A stretch of 64,000 nucleotides of DNA from Pseudomonas alloputida (GCF_021283545.2 NZ_CP128540.1:4189501-4253500); one strand, 5' to 3'; positions 1-10,504 are shown, numbered from the stretch's first letter. Notes: generated by a model not told the origin, from the letters alone. Translations and numbers: made by a program.

Positions 1-1
1 A

Positions 2-2257
2 CTGGGCTTGCGCCATGCACGCGTGGTCGAGTTCACCAGCGTGGTCGGCGGCGACAATGGCATCCAGCTGTCCAGCGTAAAGGCCGCCGACGGCGCCTAC
101 CCATTGCGCGGGCAAGTACGCAGCGCTCCGGCACCTTATGCCGAAGAAACACCCGGCGGCGGCCCTGCCCCTGGCGAAGTGTGGGTCGAACCACGCCTGT
201 TGGCGGCACTGGGGCTGGCGATCGGCGACAGCATCGACGTGGGCATCAAAACCCTGCGCATGAGCCGTGTGCTTACCTACGAACCGGACCGCGCCAACAA
301 CTTCTACAGCCTTACCCCGCGCGTGATGATGAACCTGGCCGACCTGGAAGCCACCGGCGTGATCCAGCCCGGCAGCCGGGTCACCTATCGCGACCTGTGG
401 CGCGGCGATGCCGAGGCGCTGGCGCAGTATCGTCAGGCCGTGGAAAAAGACCTGGCCGCCAACCAGCGCCTGCGTGACACCCGTGATGGCAACCAACAGA
501 TCGGCGGCGCGCTGGGCAAAGCCGAACGCTACCTGAACATGGCCAGCCTGGTGGCTGTATTGCTGGCAGGCGTAGCCGTGGCACTGTCGGCCAGTCGCTA
601 TGCTGCACGCCGGCTGGACGCCAGTGCCCTGCTGCGCTGCCTGGGCCTGTCGCGCCACCAGGCATTGGGCCTGTATTGCCTGCAACTGGCCATGCTCGGC
701 CTGGTCGCTGCCCTGGCCGGCGCCTTGCTCGGCTGGCTGGCTCAGCTGGGCCTGTTCCGCCTGCTGCACGGCTTGCTGCCGAGCGTGGTGCCCGCTGGCG
801 GCATCGTTCCTGCGCTGGCAGGTATCGGTACCGGGCTGGTGGCACTGGCTGGCTTTGCCCTGCCGCCGATTGCAGCGCTGGGCCAGGTGCCGCCACTGCG
901 CGTGCTGCGCCGTGACCTGCTGCCGATACCTGCGAGCAGTTGGCTGGTGTACGGCGCCGCCCTGCTCGCCCTGGGCCTGATCATGTGGCGCCTGAGCCTC
1001 GATCTGCTGCTCACCTTCGCCCTGCTCGGTGGCGGCCTGGTCGCTGCACTTCTGCTCGGCGGCCTGCTGTTGCTCGGTTTACGCAGCCTGCGCCAGCTGC
1101 TGGCCGGTGCGCCACTCACCTGGCGCCTGGGGCTGGGCCAGCTATTGCGCCACCCCACGGCGGCAGCAGGCCAGGCCCTGGCATTCGGCCTGATACTGCT
1201 GGCCATGGCCTTGGTCGCCCTGCTGCGCGCAGAGCTGCTCGATACCTGGCAAGCACAGCTACCCAAGGATGCGCCTAACCACTTCGCCCTGAACATCCTG
1301 CCAGATGACCGTGAGCCGTTCATTCAACACCTGCACCAGGTCAATGCCGCCTCAGCGCCGCTGTACCCGGTGACGCCCGGGCGCCTGGTGCAAATCAACG
1401 AAAAACCGGTACAGCAGGTGGTCAGCAAGGACTCGGCAGGCGAGCGCGCCGTGCAGCGCGACCTCAGCCTGACCTGGGCCGCCGAGTTGCCCGAAGGCAA
1501 CGTGCTGACCGCAGGCAGTTGGTGGCCAGCCTTGCCAGCCGACAACGATATCCCCGGGGTTTCGGTGGAGGCGGAACTGGCCAGCAGCCTGAAACTGCAG
1601 ATGGGCGACCTGCTGACGTTCGATATTGGCGGCCAGCAGCGCCAGGCCCGCGTCAGCAGCCTGCGCAACGTGCATTGGGACAGCTTCCAGCCGAACTTCT
1701 ACATGATCTTCCAGCCTGGCACGCTGCAGGGGCTGCCGACCACTTACCTGACCAGCTTCTACCTGGCACCGGGGCATGACCTGGATGTCGTCGCGCTGTC
1801 ACGGGCGTTTCCGGCGGTGACCATCCTGCAGGTGGATGCCTTGCTCGACCAGCTGCGCAGCATTCTCGCGCAGGTAACCCTGGCGGTGGAGTATGTGTTG
1901 CTGTTCGTGCTGGCCGCCGGGCTGGCAGTGCTGTTCGCCGGCTTGCAGGCCACGCTGGATGAGCGCATTCGCCAAGGGGCACTGTTGCGCGCACTGGGCG
2001 CGGCGCGGCCGTTGCTGGTCAAGGCCCGGCGAATCGAGTTCGGCCTGCTGGGTGCGGCCAGCGGGCTATTGGCGGCCGTGGGCTGCGAACTGATTACCTG
2101 GGTGCTGTACCGCTATGCCTTCGATTTGCAGTGGAGCCCGCACCCGTGGCTGCTGGTGTTGCCGCTGACGGGGGCACTGCTGGTGGGTGGTGCTGGGGTG
2201 CTGGGAACACGGCGGGCGTTGAATGCCAGCCCGCTGGCGGTGTTGCGCGAGGCTTGA
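2..2257 (+). CDS. FtsX/MacB-type ABC transporter permease (YbbP-like), 5' truncated by window
   Basis: Inner-membrane permease of the large YbbP/FtsX class, which works with a LolD/YbbA-type ATPase on lipid or lipoprotein traffic; the exact substrate is unknown. The frame is open from base 2, so the N-terminus is outside the window; 751 residues remain. In order: a periplasmic core domain (about 1-170), a block of hydrophobic helices (about 175-410), a second periplasmic domain (about 410-620), then three C-terminal helices. The DERIRQGALLRALGA segment before the last helices is the usual FtsX coupling motif. A TTG at base 8 is in frame but is very unlikely to be the true start, because family members are about 80 residues longer. 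Its ATPase partner is expected just upstream. Confidence 0.85.
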   Translation: MGLRHARVVEFTSVVGGDNGIQLSSVKAADGAYPLRGQVRSAPAPYAEETPGGGPAPGEVWVEPRLLAALGLAIGDSIDVGIKTLRMSRVLTYEPDRANNFYSLTPRVMMNLADLEATGVIQPGSRVTYRDLWRGDAEALAQYRQAVEKDLAANQRLRDTRDGNQQIGGALGKAERYLNMASLVAVLLAGVAVALSASRYAARRLDASALLRCLGLSRHQALGLYCLQLAMLGLVAALAGALLGWLAQLGLFRLLHGLLPSVVPAGGIVPALAGIGTGLVALAGFALPPIAALGQVPPLRVLRRDLLPIPASSWLVYGAALLALGLIMWRLSLDLLLTFALLGGGLVAALLLGGLLLLGLRSLRQLLAGAPLTWRLGLGQLLRHPTAAAGQALAFGLILLAMALVALLRAELLDTWQAQLPKDAPNHFALNILPDDREPFIQHLHQVNAASAPLYPVTPGRLVQINEKPVQQVVSKDSAGERAVQRDLSLTWAAELPEGNVLTAGSWWPALPADNDIPGVSVEAELASSLKLQMGDLLTFDIGGQQRQARVSSLRNVHWDSFQPNFYMIFQPGTLQGLPTTYLTSFYLAPGHDLDVVALSRAFPAVTILQVDALLDQLRSILAQVTLAVEYVLLFVLAAGLAVLFAGLQATLDERIRQGALLRALGAARPLLVKARRIEFGLLGAASGLLAAVGCELITWVLYRYAFDLQWSPHPWLLVLPLTGALLVGGAGVLGTRRALNASPLAVLREA

Positions 2258-2320
2258 GGCCTGGCAGTCAGCGCTTCTGCCGGGACAGCACATGCCTCAA
2301 GCTGACGCAAGACGGGCCAG

Positions 2321-2809
2321 TCAGTCCGTCGAGACGCCCTGGCCGTAACGGATGCTGCTCACATACCAGGTCGCTTCACCGGTAGGTGTATGCACCACCA
2401 CCTCATCACCCTCCTCCTTCTTCAGCAAGGCACGGGCCATGGGCGAATCGATCGAGATGTAATCGTTGCGCCCGTAGATCTCGTCGTAGCCGACAATGCG
2501 AAACTTCATGGTCTCGCCCTCGTCGTTCTCGATCTCAACCCAGGCACCGAAAAACACTTTGCCTTCCTGCTCGGGCGAGTACGCCACCACTTTCACATCT
2601 TCAAGCCGCTTGCGCAGGTATCGCACCCTGCGGTCGATTTCGCGCAGCAGCTTCTTGTTGTACTGGTAGTCCGCGTTCTCGCTGCGGTCACCCAACGAAG
2701 CCGCCCAGGCAACCTTTTGGGTGATTTCCGGACGATACACCCGCCACAGGTGGTCCAGCTCTTTCTTCAGCGCCTCATGGCCTTCTGTGGTGATGATATT
2801 GGTGCTCAA
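2321..2809 (-). CDS. greB: Transcription elongation factor GreB
   Basis: Binds the RNA polymerase secondary channel and stimulates cleavage of the backtracked transcript 3' end. The 162 residues match the usual GreB length. An N-terminal coiled-coil hairpin (about 1-78) carries the tip motif with LGDRSENADYQY, whose acidic residues coordinate the catalytic Mg2+; a C-terminal FKBP-like domain follows (GAWVEIEN, SIDSPMARALL, GDEVVV). The tip sequence and the basic patch RRVRYLRKRLE favour GreB over GreA. The start lies 11 nt downstream of the stop of a small gene on the same strand, so the two are probably co-transcribed. Confidence 0.95.
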   Translation of the reverse strand: MSTNIITTEGHEALKKELDHLWRVYRPEITQKVAWAASLGDRSENADYQYNKKLLREIDRRVRYLRKRLEDVKVVAYSPEQEGKVFFGAWVEIENDEGETMKFRIVGYDEIYGRNDYISIDSPMARALLKKEEGDEVVVHTPTGEATWYVSSIRYGQGVSTD

Positions 2810-2820
2810 TAGCGCATTCC

Positions 2821-3129
2821 TCAGCGGCGGGTAATCAGGCCTTGACGCGCGATGCGGGTGAGATGGCCGATGACTTCGGCGGCTTCGTCCGGTGCCGGCG
2901 CCTGGATCACAGCCAGGTCGAAACGGTCATTGCCATACTGCGCGAGGTGACAGCCGCTATCGGCGAACTGGATCAGAAAGGCACGCGCCTGCCCCTTGCG
3001 CCGTGACAGGCCTTCAAGATGACGCAAAAGGCTGGGTTGATGCCGGCCGCCGAGCAGGATGCGCGGTGTGCGGGACGCCTGGCTGGCAGGCAAAGGGCTC
3101 AAACAGACACTGGTACGTGGGCAACTCAT
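2821..3129 (-). CDS. Conserved hypothetical protein upstream of greB
   Basis: A 102-residue protein I do not recognise. The N-terminal third is basic and rich in Ser, Pro and Arg; the C-terminal half looks like a small alpha/beta fold (FLIQFADSGCHLAQYGNDRFDLAVIQ split by hydrophobic strands) ending in an Arg-rich tail. No signal peptide or membrane segment is visible. Its stop is 11 nt before greB on the same strand, suggesting an operon. The true start could be an internal codon, since no strong ribosome binding site separates the candidates. The frame has chromosomal-type GC3, which supports a real gene. Confidence 0.55.
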   Translation of the reverse strand: MSCPRTSVCLSPLPASQASRTPRILLGGRHQPSLLRHLEGLSRRKGQARAFLIQFADSGCHLAQYGNDRFDLAVIQAPAPDEAAEVIGHLTRIARQGLITRR

Positions 3130-3299
3130 GGAGCTTCTCTCCGCCTCGCGAATCCCGCTGGGCAGCGGTGGGAGGCGTCACCGAACCAGCGCTTTAGCGG
3201 TATTTCGGACGGCCCGGAGGTGGGGCTTTCCTGCGCCCCGCAAGTAGCTGTTTAAATCGGCGCAGGCGGTATGCTAGAGCGATGAGCCCCAAGTTGCAA

Positions 3300-3360
3300 G
3301 CGACAAGCCGCAAGCAAGAACAAGCCGAGTATTGGCCTGCGCTTGCCTGCGGCTCGTAGC
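3300..3360. repeat. Extragenic imperfect palindrome
   Basis: Two 19-nt arms (3300-3318 and 3342-3360) pair at 16 of 19 positions around a 23-nt loop. The GCAAGC/CCGCAAGC composition is typical of extragenic palindromes in pseudomonads. It lies in the gap between two minus-strand genes. Nothing else is recognised in the 248-nt gap. Confidence 0.6.
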
Positions 3361-3377
3361 ACACAGCGTGCAGCTGA

Positions 3378-3815
3378 TTACCGGGCGATCAGGCGGTCGA
3401 GCGAGAAGCGGCCAGCGCCTTCGATCATGACTGCAACGGTGCCGGCCAACAGCGCCAGGGCGAACTCATAGCCGTTGTTGGACATGAACAGGCCGTTGCC
3501 GATGTGCACCGAAACGATCGCCACTATCAAGGTCACCGTCAGCGCCAGGGCCGCCGGGCGAGCCAGCAGGCCGACCACCAAGGCCAGGCCACCGAAGAAT
3601 TCGGCACTACCGGACAATAGGGCCATCAGGTAACCCGGCGCCAGGCCGATGCTTTCCATCCATTGGCCGGTGCCTTCCAGGCCGTAGCCACCGAACAGGC
3701 CGAAGAGTTTTTGCGCCCCATGAGCCATGAAGATGATGCCGACCAGGATGCGGATAACGCTCAAGCCAGCGCCAGCACGTGTAGAGAACAGAGCGTTGAG
3801 GGTAGTGTTGTTCAT
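3378..3815 (-). CDS. DoxX family membrane protein
   Basis: A 145-residue integral membrane protein of the DoxX family, usually four helices and often linked to redox or oxidative-stress functions; the actual reaction is unknown. Visible signatures are RILVGIIFMAHGAQKLFG near the N-terminus, GxAEFFGGLALVVGLLARPAA in the middle and a C-terminal helix (EFALALLAGTVAVMIEGAG). The start at 3815 (MNNTTLNALF) is chosen over an upstream ATG because the extra 32 residues are AT-rich intergenic sequence without family similarity. It is preceded by an AT-rich stretch that could hold its promoter. Confidence 0.88.
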   Translation of the reverse strand: MNNTTLNALFSTRAGAGLSVIRILVGIIFMAHGAQKLFGLFGGYGLEGTGQWMESIGLAPGYLMALLSGSAEFFGGLALVVGLLARPAALALTVTLIVAIVSVHIGNGLFMSNNGYEFALALLAGTVAVMIEGAGRFSLDRLIAR

Positions 3816-3927
3816 GTCGAAGCGTCCTTGAAGTGAAGCAGTTGTGTGGGTATGGGCGCCATCATAATCAATTCTATTGATATGAAAATCGCAAAAAACC
3901 CAACATAACAATCGACAAAATCGATAC

Positions 3928-5334
3928 TTAACGCTTCGCTACACGCTCCAGTGCCGCACGTTCGCGGTTGAACGCCAGGTAGTACTTGTTGATGCTGTTG
4001 ACGAAGTTGACCGGTCCCATCCCCACTTGCTCCATGGCGATGCGTTCGGTCTGGAAAAACCACTGGTTGCCGTTGAGCCCCCGCCGTCGAGCCTCTGCAC
4101 GCATGGCCTGAACCCGCTCGGGGCCCAGGTTGTAGGCTGCCAGCACGAAGGCCATGCGCTCACGCTCGTTGATCTTGGCACTGGCAAAAAACTTGCGCCG
4201 GATAAGCGCCAGGTAACGGGCACTGGCCAGGACATTGCCATCTACCGTCGCAGTATTGCTCACCCCCACCCGCTGGGCCGCCGAAGGGGTAATCTGCATC
4301 AGGCCATGGGCACCGCCAGTACCGCGTGCAGCCGGGTTGAGCGTCGACTCCTTGAAGGCCAATGCAGCCAGGTTGAGCCAGTCGATCTGTTGCGCCTGGC
4401 CATGCTTCTGCAACACCGCCCGCACCGATGCCAGACGCTGGCGATCCTTGCTGGCCAACGGGTTGTGTACCCGGTACTGGCGGCGGTAGATGCGCTCGAA
4501 CGCCGCATCCTGGTTATCTGGCGCGCGGTAACCTTGCAGAAAGTGATCGACTGCGGCCAGCAATTGCGGCGCTTCCCCCCCTACATACCAGCGCATGGCT
4601 TGCGGCGCCCCCAGGCGCACCCGGCTGTCCAGGCGCAGGCGCGGCATAACCCGGGCCCAACGCCGGGCAATGGGCTGCTCGACCACGGTCAGGTGGTAGA
4701 TGCCTGCCTGTACCATCTCCAGCACATCCTCCACGGCCAGCGTCGAATCGACCCACTCCACTTTGATCGGCGGCCGCTTGCGCAGTGCCAGTTGCTGGTT
4801 GACCTGCTGGATCAGCGGCCCGGCGGCACTGGCACTGGTCAGGGCCACGGTACGCCCTGACAGCTGTTCGACCTTGCTGAAACTTCGCTCGCCTTTGCGC
4901 CCGACCAGCATCAGCGGCACCTGGTCGAGTATCGGTGCACTGCTGCGGACACCGCTCACCGTAGTGGGGTCAAGCAGCTCGCCCGGCGCGGCCAGGTCAC
5001 CCTCGCCGCGGGCCAGGGCGCCCAGCAACTGTTCCTTGGCCCGCGGGATGAGCTTTAGCTGGATCTGTTGGTCGTCGGCGGTACGAGCATTGAGGAAATG
5101 CTCCAGGGCACGCAGGCGATAATACTCGATGCCGACTGGCTCACCCTTCACCTCACCAGAACTGTTGCGGCTCTGGTTGACCAGCACTCGCAGTACTTTG
5201 CTGGTGCGAATCTGCGCCAGGTCACGCACCTTGGCAGGCGGTATGTTTTGCTGCGGCCCCGGCGAGCGCGCCTGGGCGGGACCGGCAAAGGCCAACCCCA
5301 GCGTCAGCAGAAAAATGAGCCAGCATCGCTGCAT
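3928..5334 (-). CDS. MltF-like membrane-bound lytic murein transglycosylase
   Basis: A two-domain peptidoglycan lytic transglycosylase of the MltF type. A signal peptide (MQRCWLIFLLTLGLAFAGPAQA) is followed by a SBP_bac_3-like regulatory domain (about 45-280) and a C-terminal SLT domain. The SLT domain shows the catalytic Glu in ALAFKESTLNP, the GLMQITPSAAQ motif and the AAYNLGPERVQAM helix. It cleaves the MurNAc-GlcNAc bond to give 1,6-anhydro products in the periplasm. Start chosen at 5334 so that the signal peptide is at the N-terminus; upstream ATGs at 5370 and 5421 are in frame. It is divergent from tatD. Confidence 0.85.
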   Translation of the reverse strand: MQRCWLIFLLTLGLAFAGPAQARSPGPQQNIPPAKVRDLAQIRTSKVLRVLVNQSRNSSGEVKGEPVGIEYYRLRALEHFLNARTADDQQIQLKLIPRAKEQLLGALARGEGDLAAPGELLDPTTVSGVRSSAPILDQVPLMLVGRKGERSFSKVEQLSGRTVALTSASAAGPLIQQVNQQLALRKRPPIKVEWVDSTLAVEDVLEMVQAGIYHLTVVEQPIARRWARVMPRLRLDSRVRLGAPQAMRWYVGGEAPQLLAAVDHFLQGYRAPDNQDAAFERIYRRQYRVHNPLASKDRQRLASVRAVLQKHGQAQQIDWLNLAALAFKESTLNPAARGTGGAHGLMQITPSAAQRVGVSNTATVDGNVLASARYLALIRRKFFASAKINERERMAFVLAAYNLGPERVQAMRAEARRRGLNGNQWFFQTERIAMEQVGMGPVNFVNSINKYYLAFNRERAALERVAKR

Positions 5335-5392
5335 GCGAAAACGTGTCCGTGGTCGGTGAGCGGCATCCATGGGTTGCACCGCCAAGTGATAA

Positions 5393-6289
<897 letters not shown>

Positions 6290-6324
6290 GTCTCGCGTGT
6301 TGTTGCGGGGCGGGTGAACACAGT

Positions 6325-6338
6325 TGATATGCATCAAC
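6325..6338 (+). promoter_or_regulatory. ANR/FNR-type operator
   Basis: TTGAT-ATGC-ATCAA is a perfect match to the FNR/ANR/Dnr consensus TTGAT-N4-ATCAA. It lies 78 nt upstream of the chemoreceptor start codon. A centre at 6331.5 places a class II start site near 6373, with CACAATGATG close to the expected -10. Control by oxygen is inferred. Confidence 0.7.
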
Positions 6339-6415
6339 ACATGTCCAGGTGGATGTGGGCACAATGATGGCACCTTGCCAATATTGTTTCCGCTCAACTC
6401 AGAGAAGACCTGCCC

Positions 6416-7894
6416 ATGGGTGCCTGGCTTAGCAATGTTTCCCTGAAGTACAAATTCTGGGCCGTCAACGCAGTGGCCTTTGTCACCACCTTGCTGCTGG
6501 TGCTGTACGCCGTGCACCTGGAGCAACGCGCACGTGCAGAGGCGGCTCAGGCCCAGGCGGCCGCGCAAGCCCAGTTGCTGGCCGCCTGGCCAGCCGGGCA
6601 AGCACTGCCACGCCCGGCCAACGTCATCAGTTGGTCAACCGGGCAAACGCCAACCTACGCCGGGGAGGCGCTCGATGCCCTGCGCAACGCCCAAGGCTGG
6701 GTAGCATTGCCGAGCGCCTGGATCCTCGGTGAAAACCCGCCGCGTGGCGCACAGGTATTGCGCAATGGCGACCAGCAGTTGGCTGTGCTGGCCCAGTCGC
6801 CCAGCCTGCGCCAGGTCTTCTTCGATCGCTTCAGCAATTACGCGGTGTGTGTGCTGATCCTGATGCTGGCCATGCTCGGCGCCTCGCAACTGCTGATCCG
6901 CTTCCTGCTCAGCCAACTCAACACCCTCAAGGACGTGATGCTGCACGTGGAAAAAACCGGCGACCTGTCGGCCCGCGTACCGCTAGCCAGTGGCGACGAG
7001 GTCGGCCAGATGGCCGGAGCCTTCAACGCCATGCAGTCCACCTATCACCGCGTGGTCAGCACCGTCGCCCACAGCGCAGCACAGCTGGACTCGGGCGCTG
7101 CACGCCTGGCCGCCAGCATGAGCGACGTACGCCATGGCATGCTCGGCCAGCAGAGTGAAACCGACCAGGCCGCCACTGCCATCAACGAAATGTCGGCGAC
7201 CGTGCACCACATTGCCCAGCACGCCGGTGCCACCCGCGATTTGTCACAAACCGCCGACACCTTGGCCGGCAGCGGCCAAGCGGTAGTCAGCCGAGTGCAG
7301 GATTCGATTTCCGGGCTTTCCAGCGGCGTGCAACAAACTGCCGAGATGATTCGACAACTAGCCGAGGACAGCCAGAAGATCAACGGTGTAGTCAGTGTGA
7401 TCCACAGTATTGCCGAACAGACCAACTTGCTGGCGCTTAACGCTGCCATCGAAGCCGCGCGCGCCGGCGACCTAGGCCGTGGCTTTGCCGTGGTGGCCGA
7501 TGAAGTGCGCAACCTGGCCAAACGCGTGCAAACCTCCACGGATGAGATCACCACCATGGTTTCGGCCCTGCAGTCGGGCACCCGCGATGCGGTGGAGTTC
7601 ATGCAGGAGAGCTCGTACAAGGCCGACGACTGTGTGCGTCAGGCACAGGAAGCCGGTGAGGCGCTGGCTGAAATCACCGGTGCCGTGGCGCAGATGCGCG
7701 AAAGCAATACCCAGATCGCTGTAGCGGCCGAGCAGCAAAGCCAGGTAGCCGAGGAAATGAACCGCGCGGTGGTCAGCATCCGCGATGTCACCGAGCGGAC
7801 CGTGCAGCAGACGGTCGGTTCGGCGACCACCAGCAGCGAACTGGCGACCCTGGCCGGCGAACTGAACAAGGCCATTGGCCAGCTCAAGCTATAG
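6416..7894 (+). CDS. Methyl-accepting chemotaxis protein
   Basis: A 492-residue transmembrane chemoreceptor. Helix TM1 (about 12-30) is followed by a short periplasmic region of about 100 residues, TM2 (about 142-165), a HAMP domain and a long cytoplasmic signalling coil. The hairpin tip [18 protein letters not shown]...[12 protein letters not shown] is the conserved CheA/CheW contact region. The periplasmic part is too short for a dCache domain, so the ligand is not predictable. The start at 6416 gives a canonical N-in topology. The perfect ANR box upstream suggests expression at low oxygen. Confidence 0.93.
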   Translation: MGAWLSNVSLKYKFWAVNAVAFVTTLLLVLYAVHLEQRARAEAAQAQAAAQAQLLAAWPAGQALPRPANVISWSTGQTPTYAGEALDALRNAQGWVALPSAWILGENPPRGAQVLRNGDQQLAVLAQSPSLRQVFFDRFSNYAVCVLILMLAMLGASQLLIRFLLSQLNTLKDVMLHVEKTGDLSARVPLASGDEVGQMAGAFNAMQSTYHRVVSTVAHSAAQLDSGAARLAASMSDVRHGMLGQQSETDQAATAINEMSATVHHIAQHAGATRDLSQTADTLAGSGQAVVSRVQDSISGLSSGVQQTAEMIRQLAEDSQKINGVVSVIHSIAEQTNLLALNAAIEAARAGDLGRGFAVVADEVRNLAKRVQTSTDEITTMVSALQSGTRDAVEFMQESSYKADDCVRQAQEAGEALAEITGAVAQMRESNTQIAVAAEQQSQVAEEMNRAVVSIRDVTERTVQQTVGSATTSSELATLAGELNKAIGQLKL

Positions 7895-7969
7895 TCACCA
7901 TAGCCAGGTTCGATTGGCCCCCGCTTGGGGGCCGCACTAAGCTTTGGGCATGACCGAGAGGAAATCCCC

Positions 7970-8338
7970 ATGAGCAAACGCCTGCCCAATCTTCCCGCCT
8001 GGCAATGGCGCGGCTACCACCACAATCACCGCCACCCGGCCAACCTGGTGTTGCACCTGATCGCTGTGCCGTTGTTCATTCTGGGGACACTGCTGGTGCT
8101 GTCCGGTCTGTTTGGTTTCGACCTCGGCCAGATCGCGGTGGGTGTGATTGCCTTGATCGCAGCGTTGGGCCTGCAGCGCCAAGGCCACCGCCTTGAAGCC
8201 CAGCAACCCGAACCGTTCGCCAACCGCCAGGATGCCGTGCAGCGCTTACTGACCGAGCAGTTCATCACCTTTCCGCGCTTTGTGGTGAGCGGGGCCTGGT
8301 GGAGGGCCTGGCGGGAGCGGCACAAGCACCGGCACTGA
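7970..8338 (+). CDS. DUF962/Mpo1-like small membrane protein
   Basis: A 122-residue protein resembling the DUF962 (YGL010w/Mpo1-like) family; fungal Mpo1 is a dioxygenase of fatty-acid alpha-oxidation, but bacterial function is not established. The family hallmark is a His-rich start, here YHHNHRHPANLVLHLIAVPLF, followed by two hydrophobic helices (about 35-75) and a basic C-terminus. The start at 7970 is preceded by GAGAGGAAAT at good spacing, so the 15 residues upstream in frame are rejected. It follows the chemoreceptor at 75 nt and may be its own unit. Confidence 0.7.
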   Translation: MSKRLPNLPAWQWRGYHHNHRHPANLVLHLIAVPLFILGTLLVLSGLFGFDLGQIAVGVIALIAALGLQRQGHRLEAQQPEPFANRQDAVQRLLTEQFITFPRFVVSGAWWRAWRERHKHRH

Positions 8339-8379
8339 GCCAGCTGCCGGAGCGCTGCTTGTGAGCAGCCTTGCAAGGG

Positions 8380-9177
8380 TCAGGCGAAAACGGTGACGGT
8401 CTGCCGGCTCAACGCCAACAACTCGCCCTGCGCCGTCCACAACGCCGCAGCAGCATGCCCATAGCCATCCCGCGCATGCTCGGTCTCCACACAGTACCGG
8501 CACCAATCCAGGGTCGACAGCTTCGCCGTTGGCTGGATGAACTCGATGGTCCAGGTCAACGTACTGCCCGCAGCGGGCTGCTTGAGAAACGGCATGAGGC
8601 TGGGCGGCCAGGCATCGACCAACGCCAACAGGTGCGCCTCGTTCACCTGTTCTTCCACCACATCCCGCAAGCGCACCCAGCCGCCCATCTTGCGCGACTG
8701 ATTGCCACTGAACGGCAGCCCACCTACTGCCCAGCGCAGGGCCACGTGCCGCATGAACTCAGGGGTAACGCCTTTGATATAGGGCAACTCCGGGGCCGCC
8801 TCATCGAGCGCAGGCATTTCGATGGCCGGCAACGCCGGCACTTCGACCACCGAAGGGCGGCCCGCACCGAAATTGCCCTGCACCAAAGTCACCACCTGGC
8901 CATCCTGAACAGCGCGGCCCAGCAACGTGCTAACCGCCTTGCCTTCGCGCAAAACCTCCACCTCGAAGCGGATGGGCACATCCGCCGCCGCGGGTGCCAC
9001 GAAGCTGATGGCCAATGAGCGTACCGGGCGGTTGTCGCTGATCTTGAGGCGCATGGTTTCATAGACCATGGCCGCCATCAGCCCGCCAAAGGCAGCGCGC
9101 CCCTGGGCCCAGCTGGGCGGAATGCTGACGGAATCCGGGTTGGCCCGCACGGCGTCGAGCAGTTGGTTGAAAGTCAT
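8380..9177 (-). CDS. Acyl-CoA thioesterase, double-hotdog (TesB-like)
   Basis: A 265-residue protein with two hotdog domains in tandem, as in TesB-type acyl-CoA thioesterases that hydrolyse acyl-CoA to free acid and CoA. The N-terminal half has QGRAAFGGLMAAMVYETM and SLAISFVAPA; the C-terminal half has GWVRLRD, LVDAWPPSLMPF and TWTIEFIQP, with the WCRY and DGYGHAAAALWTAQGELLALSRQT strands near the end. Substrate range cannot be read from sequence. It is convergent with the DUF962 gene and stands alone on the minus strand. Confidence 0.85.
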   Translation of the reverse strand: MTFNQLLDAVRANPDSVSIPPSWAQGRAAFGGLMAAMVYETMRLKISDNRPVRSLAISFVAPAAADVPIRFEVEVLREGKAVSTLLGRAVQDGQVVTLVQGNFGAGRPSVVEVPALPAIEMPALDEAAPELPYIKGVTPEFMRHVALRWAVGGLPFSGNQSRKMGGWVRLRDVVEEQVNEAHLLALVDAWPPSLMPFLKQPAAGSTLTWTIEFIQPTAKLSTLDWCRYCVETEHARDGYGHAAAALWTAQGELLALSRQTVTVFA

Positions 9178-9254
9178 TGGCCGGCTCCTGCCTGCAAAGA
9201 AAAAGGTCCGCTCATCCTAGCCAGCAAACGCCAGGCAATCAGCCCGCATATCGG

Positions 9255-10034
9255 TCATTTTCCGTGATAACGCCGCGCCAGCGCCTCTTGCAGGGCATCC
9301 AGCGTCACATCCGACTGGCGCTCCGCCTCATGCAGCTCCTGCTCCCAATCGGCCTTGCAGGGGAGCAAGTCGGCATGGTCGCGCGCTTGCAGCAGCCATT
9401 GCAGGCGGTCGTGCCAATCGCCCAGGTCGCCCTGTGCCTTTTTCAGCAGACGTTGCAGCTTCTTCCCTGCGTGATCGAGTTGCGGGTAGGCCTCATCGCC
9501 ATAGCGTGCACGCTTGATCAGCAAACGCAGGCGGTGGCGATCGTGAGCAGGGTCCTGCAACGCTTTGTGCAACTTGCGCCACTGCTTGACCAAGCGCTTG
9601 TCGATACGTTTGCTTAGCGACTTGACCAGCCCCTCCCGGCCCGCCGCTCGCAGGAACAATGGAAAGGCGTCGAGAATTGCCAATACCCTGGCCAGCTGTG
9701 GGCTGGCAGCGACACTGGCGAAGGTCCTGTCACGCCCCTCCAGACGCCGCTGCCCGGCTGCTGTGTGACCGCGCCCGATCAGCTCGGCCGCCAGCACCTC
9801 GCGATCACGCAGCGGTGTGGTAAGGGTCCCCAGCGAACGCGCAGCATCCTCCAGCTGCTCCACGCCAGGCAGCCCACGCAGCGGCCTCAGCAGACTGCGC
9901 AGGCGCCGCAAGGTGGTACGCAAGTCGTGCAAGGCCTCGCTGTCGGTATTGGCAGCCAGGCGTTCACGACAGGCCAGCAAGCGCACCTGCAAGGTCAGTA
10001 TCTGGGCAACGACATGGTCGAGCATGGCAGACAT
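9255..10034 (-). CDS. CHAD domain protein
   Basis: A 259-residue, all-alpha protein with a CHAD domain, a family that binds inorganic polyphosphate through conserved His, Arg and Lys residues. Visible are the basic helices ALHDLRTTLRRLRSLLRPL near residues 35-55 and HRLRLLIKRARYGDEAYP near 165-185. There is no attached CYTH triphosphatase domain. It is followed 14 nt later... in transcription order a small lipoprotein gene lies upstream, so the two may form an operon. A role at polyphosphate granules is an inference from the family. Confidence 0.85.
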   Translation of the reverse strand: MSAMLDHVVAQILTLQVRLLACRERLAANTDSEALHDLRTTLRRLRSLLRPLRGLPGVEQLEDAARSLGTLTTPLRDREVLAAELIGRGHTAAGQRRLEGRDRTFASVAASPQLARVLAILDAFPLFLRAAGREGLVKSLSKRIDKRLVKQWRKLHKALQDPAHDRHRLRLLIKRARYGDEAYPQLDHAGKKLQRLLKKAQGDLGDWHDRLQWLLQARDHADLLPCKADWEQELHEAERQSDVTLDALQEALARRYHGK

Positions 10035-10048
10035 ACGATGCTCCCTGT

Positions 10049-10327
10049 TCAGCGCCCGGCGCGAGATTCACGAATGTAGAACCGCGCCTTTTCGGCTTTG
10101 CGGGTACAGCTTTCGTAGCCTTCGAACTGCTGCTGGGTCTTGGCCCCGGTCAGCAATGACAAGGCCTTGGAATAACTTACGGCACCGGCGAAGCCTTCGG
10201 CCTTGGCCAGGTCCAGCTCCTTCCAGGCGGCATCCAGCTGGGTCGCGCAGCTGTCACGGTAGGCCGTCTTGCCCGCGCAGCCAGCAAGGGCCAGGGCAAT
10301 CAGTGGAAGGCAAATCCAGGCTTTCAT
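10049..10327 (-). CDS. Small outer-membrane-type lipoprotein
   Basis: A 92-residue lipoprotein precursor. The signal MKAWICLPLIALALAGCAG ends in a lipobox (LAGC) with Gly at +2, which favours outer-membrane sorting. The mature part is helical and charged (LDAAWKELDLAKAEGFAG, SCTRKAEKARFYIRESR) with two further cysteines. Similar small lipoproteins are common in pseudomonads without assigned function. Its stop lies 14 nt before the CHAD gene start, so the two are probably co-transcribed. Confidence 0.75.
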   Translation of the reverse strand: MKAWICLPLIALALAGCAGKTAYRDSCATQLDAAWKELDLAKAEGFAGAVSYSKALSLLTGAKTQQQFEGYESCTRKAEKARFYIRESRAGR

Positions 10328-10504
10328 CAGTAATACCTCTATGGAAAAACGGTGGCTGTTCGACGCTCCGACAGCTGGAAAGTGCCATGCCCAGCCGGCT
10401 TTGCCTGGCCAGTTTTATTACAGTAGCTCAGCACGATCTACATTGAAGCACAGGCAGCGATGGGTGCATTGTAGGACCATGATGGCACTGGCCGGGGAAT
10501 GTTC

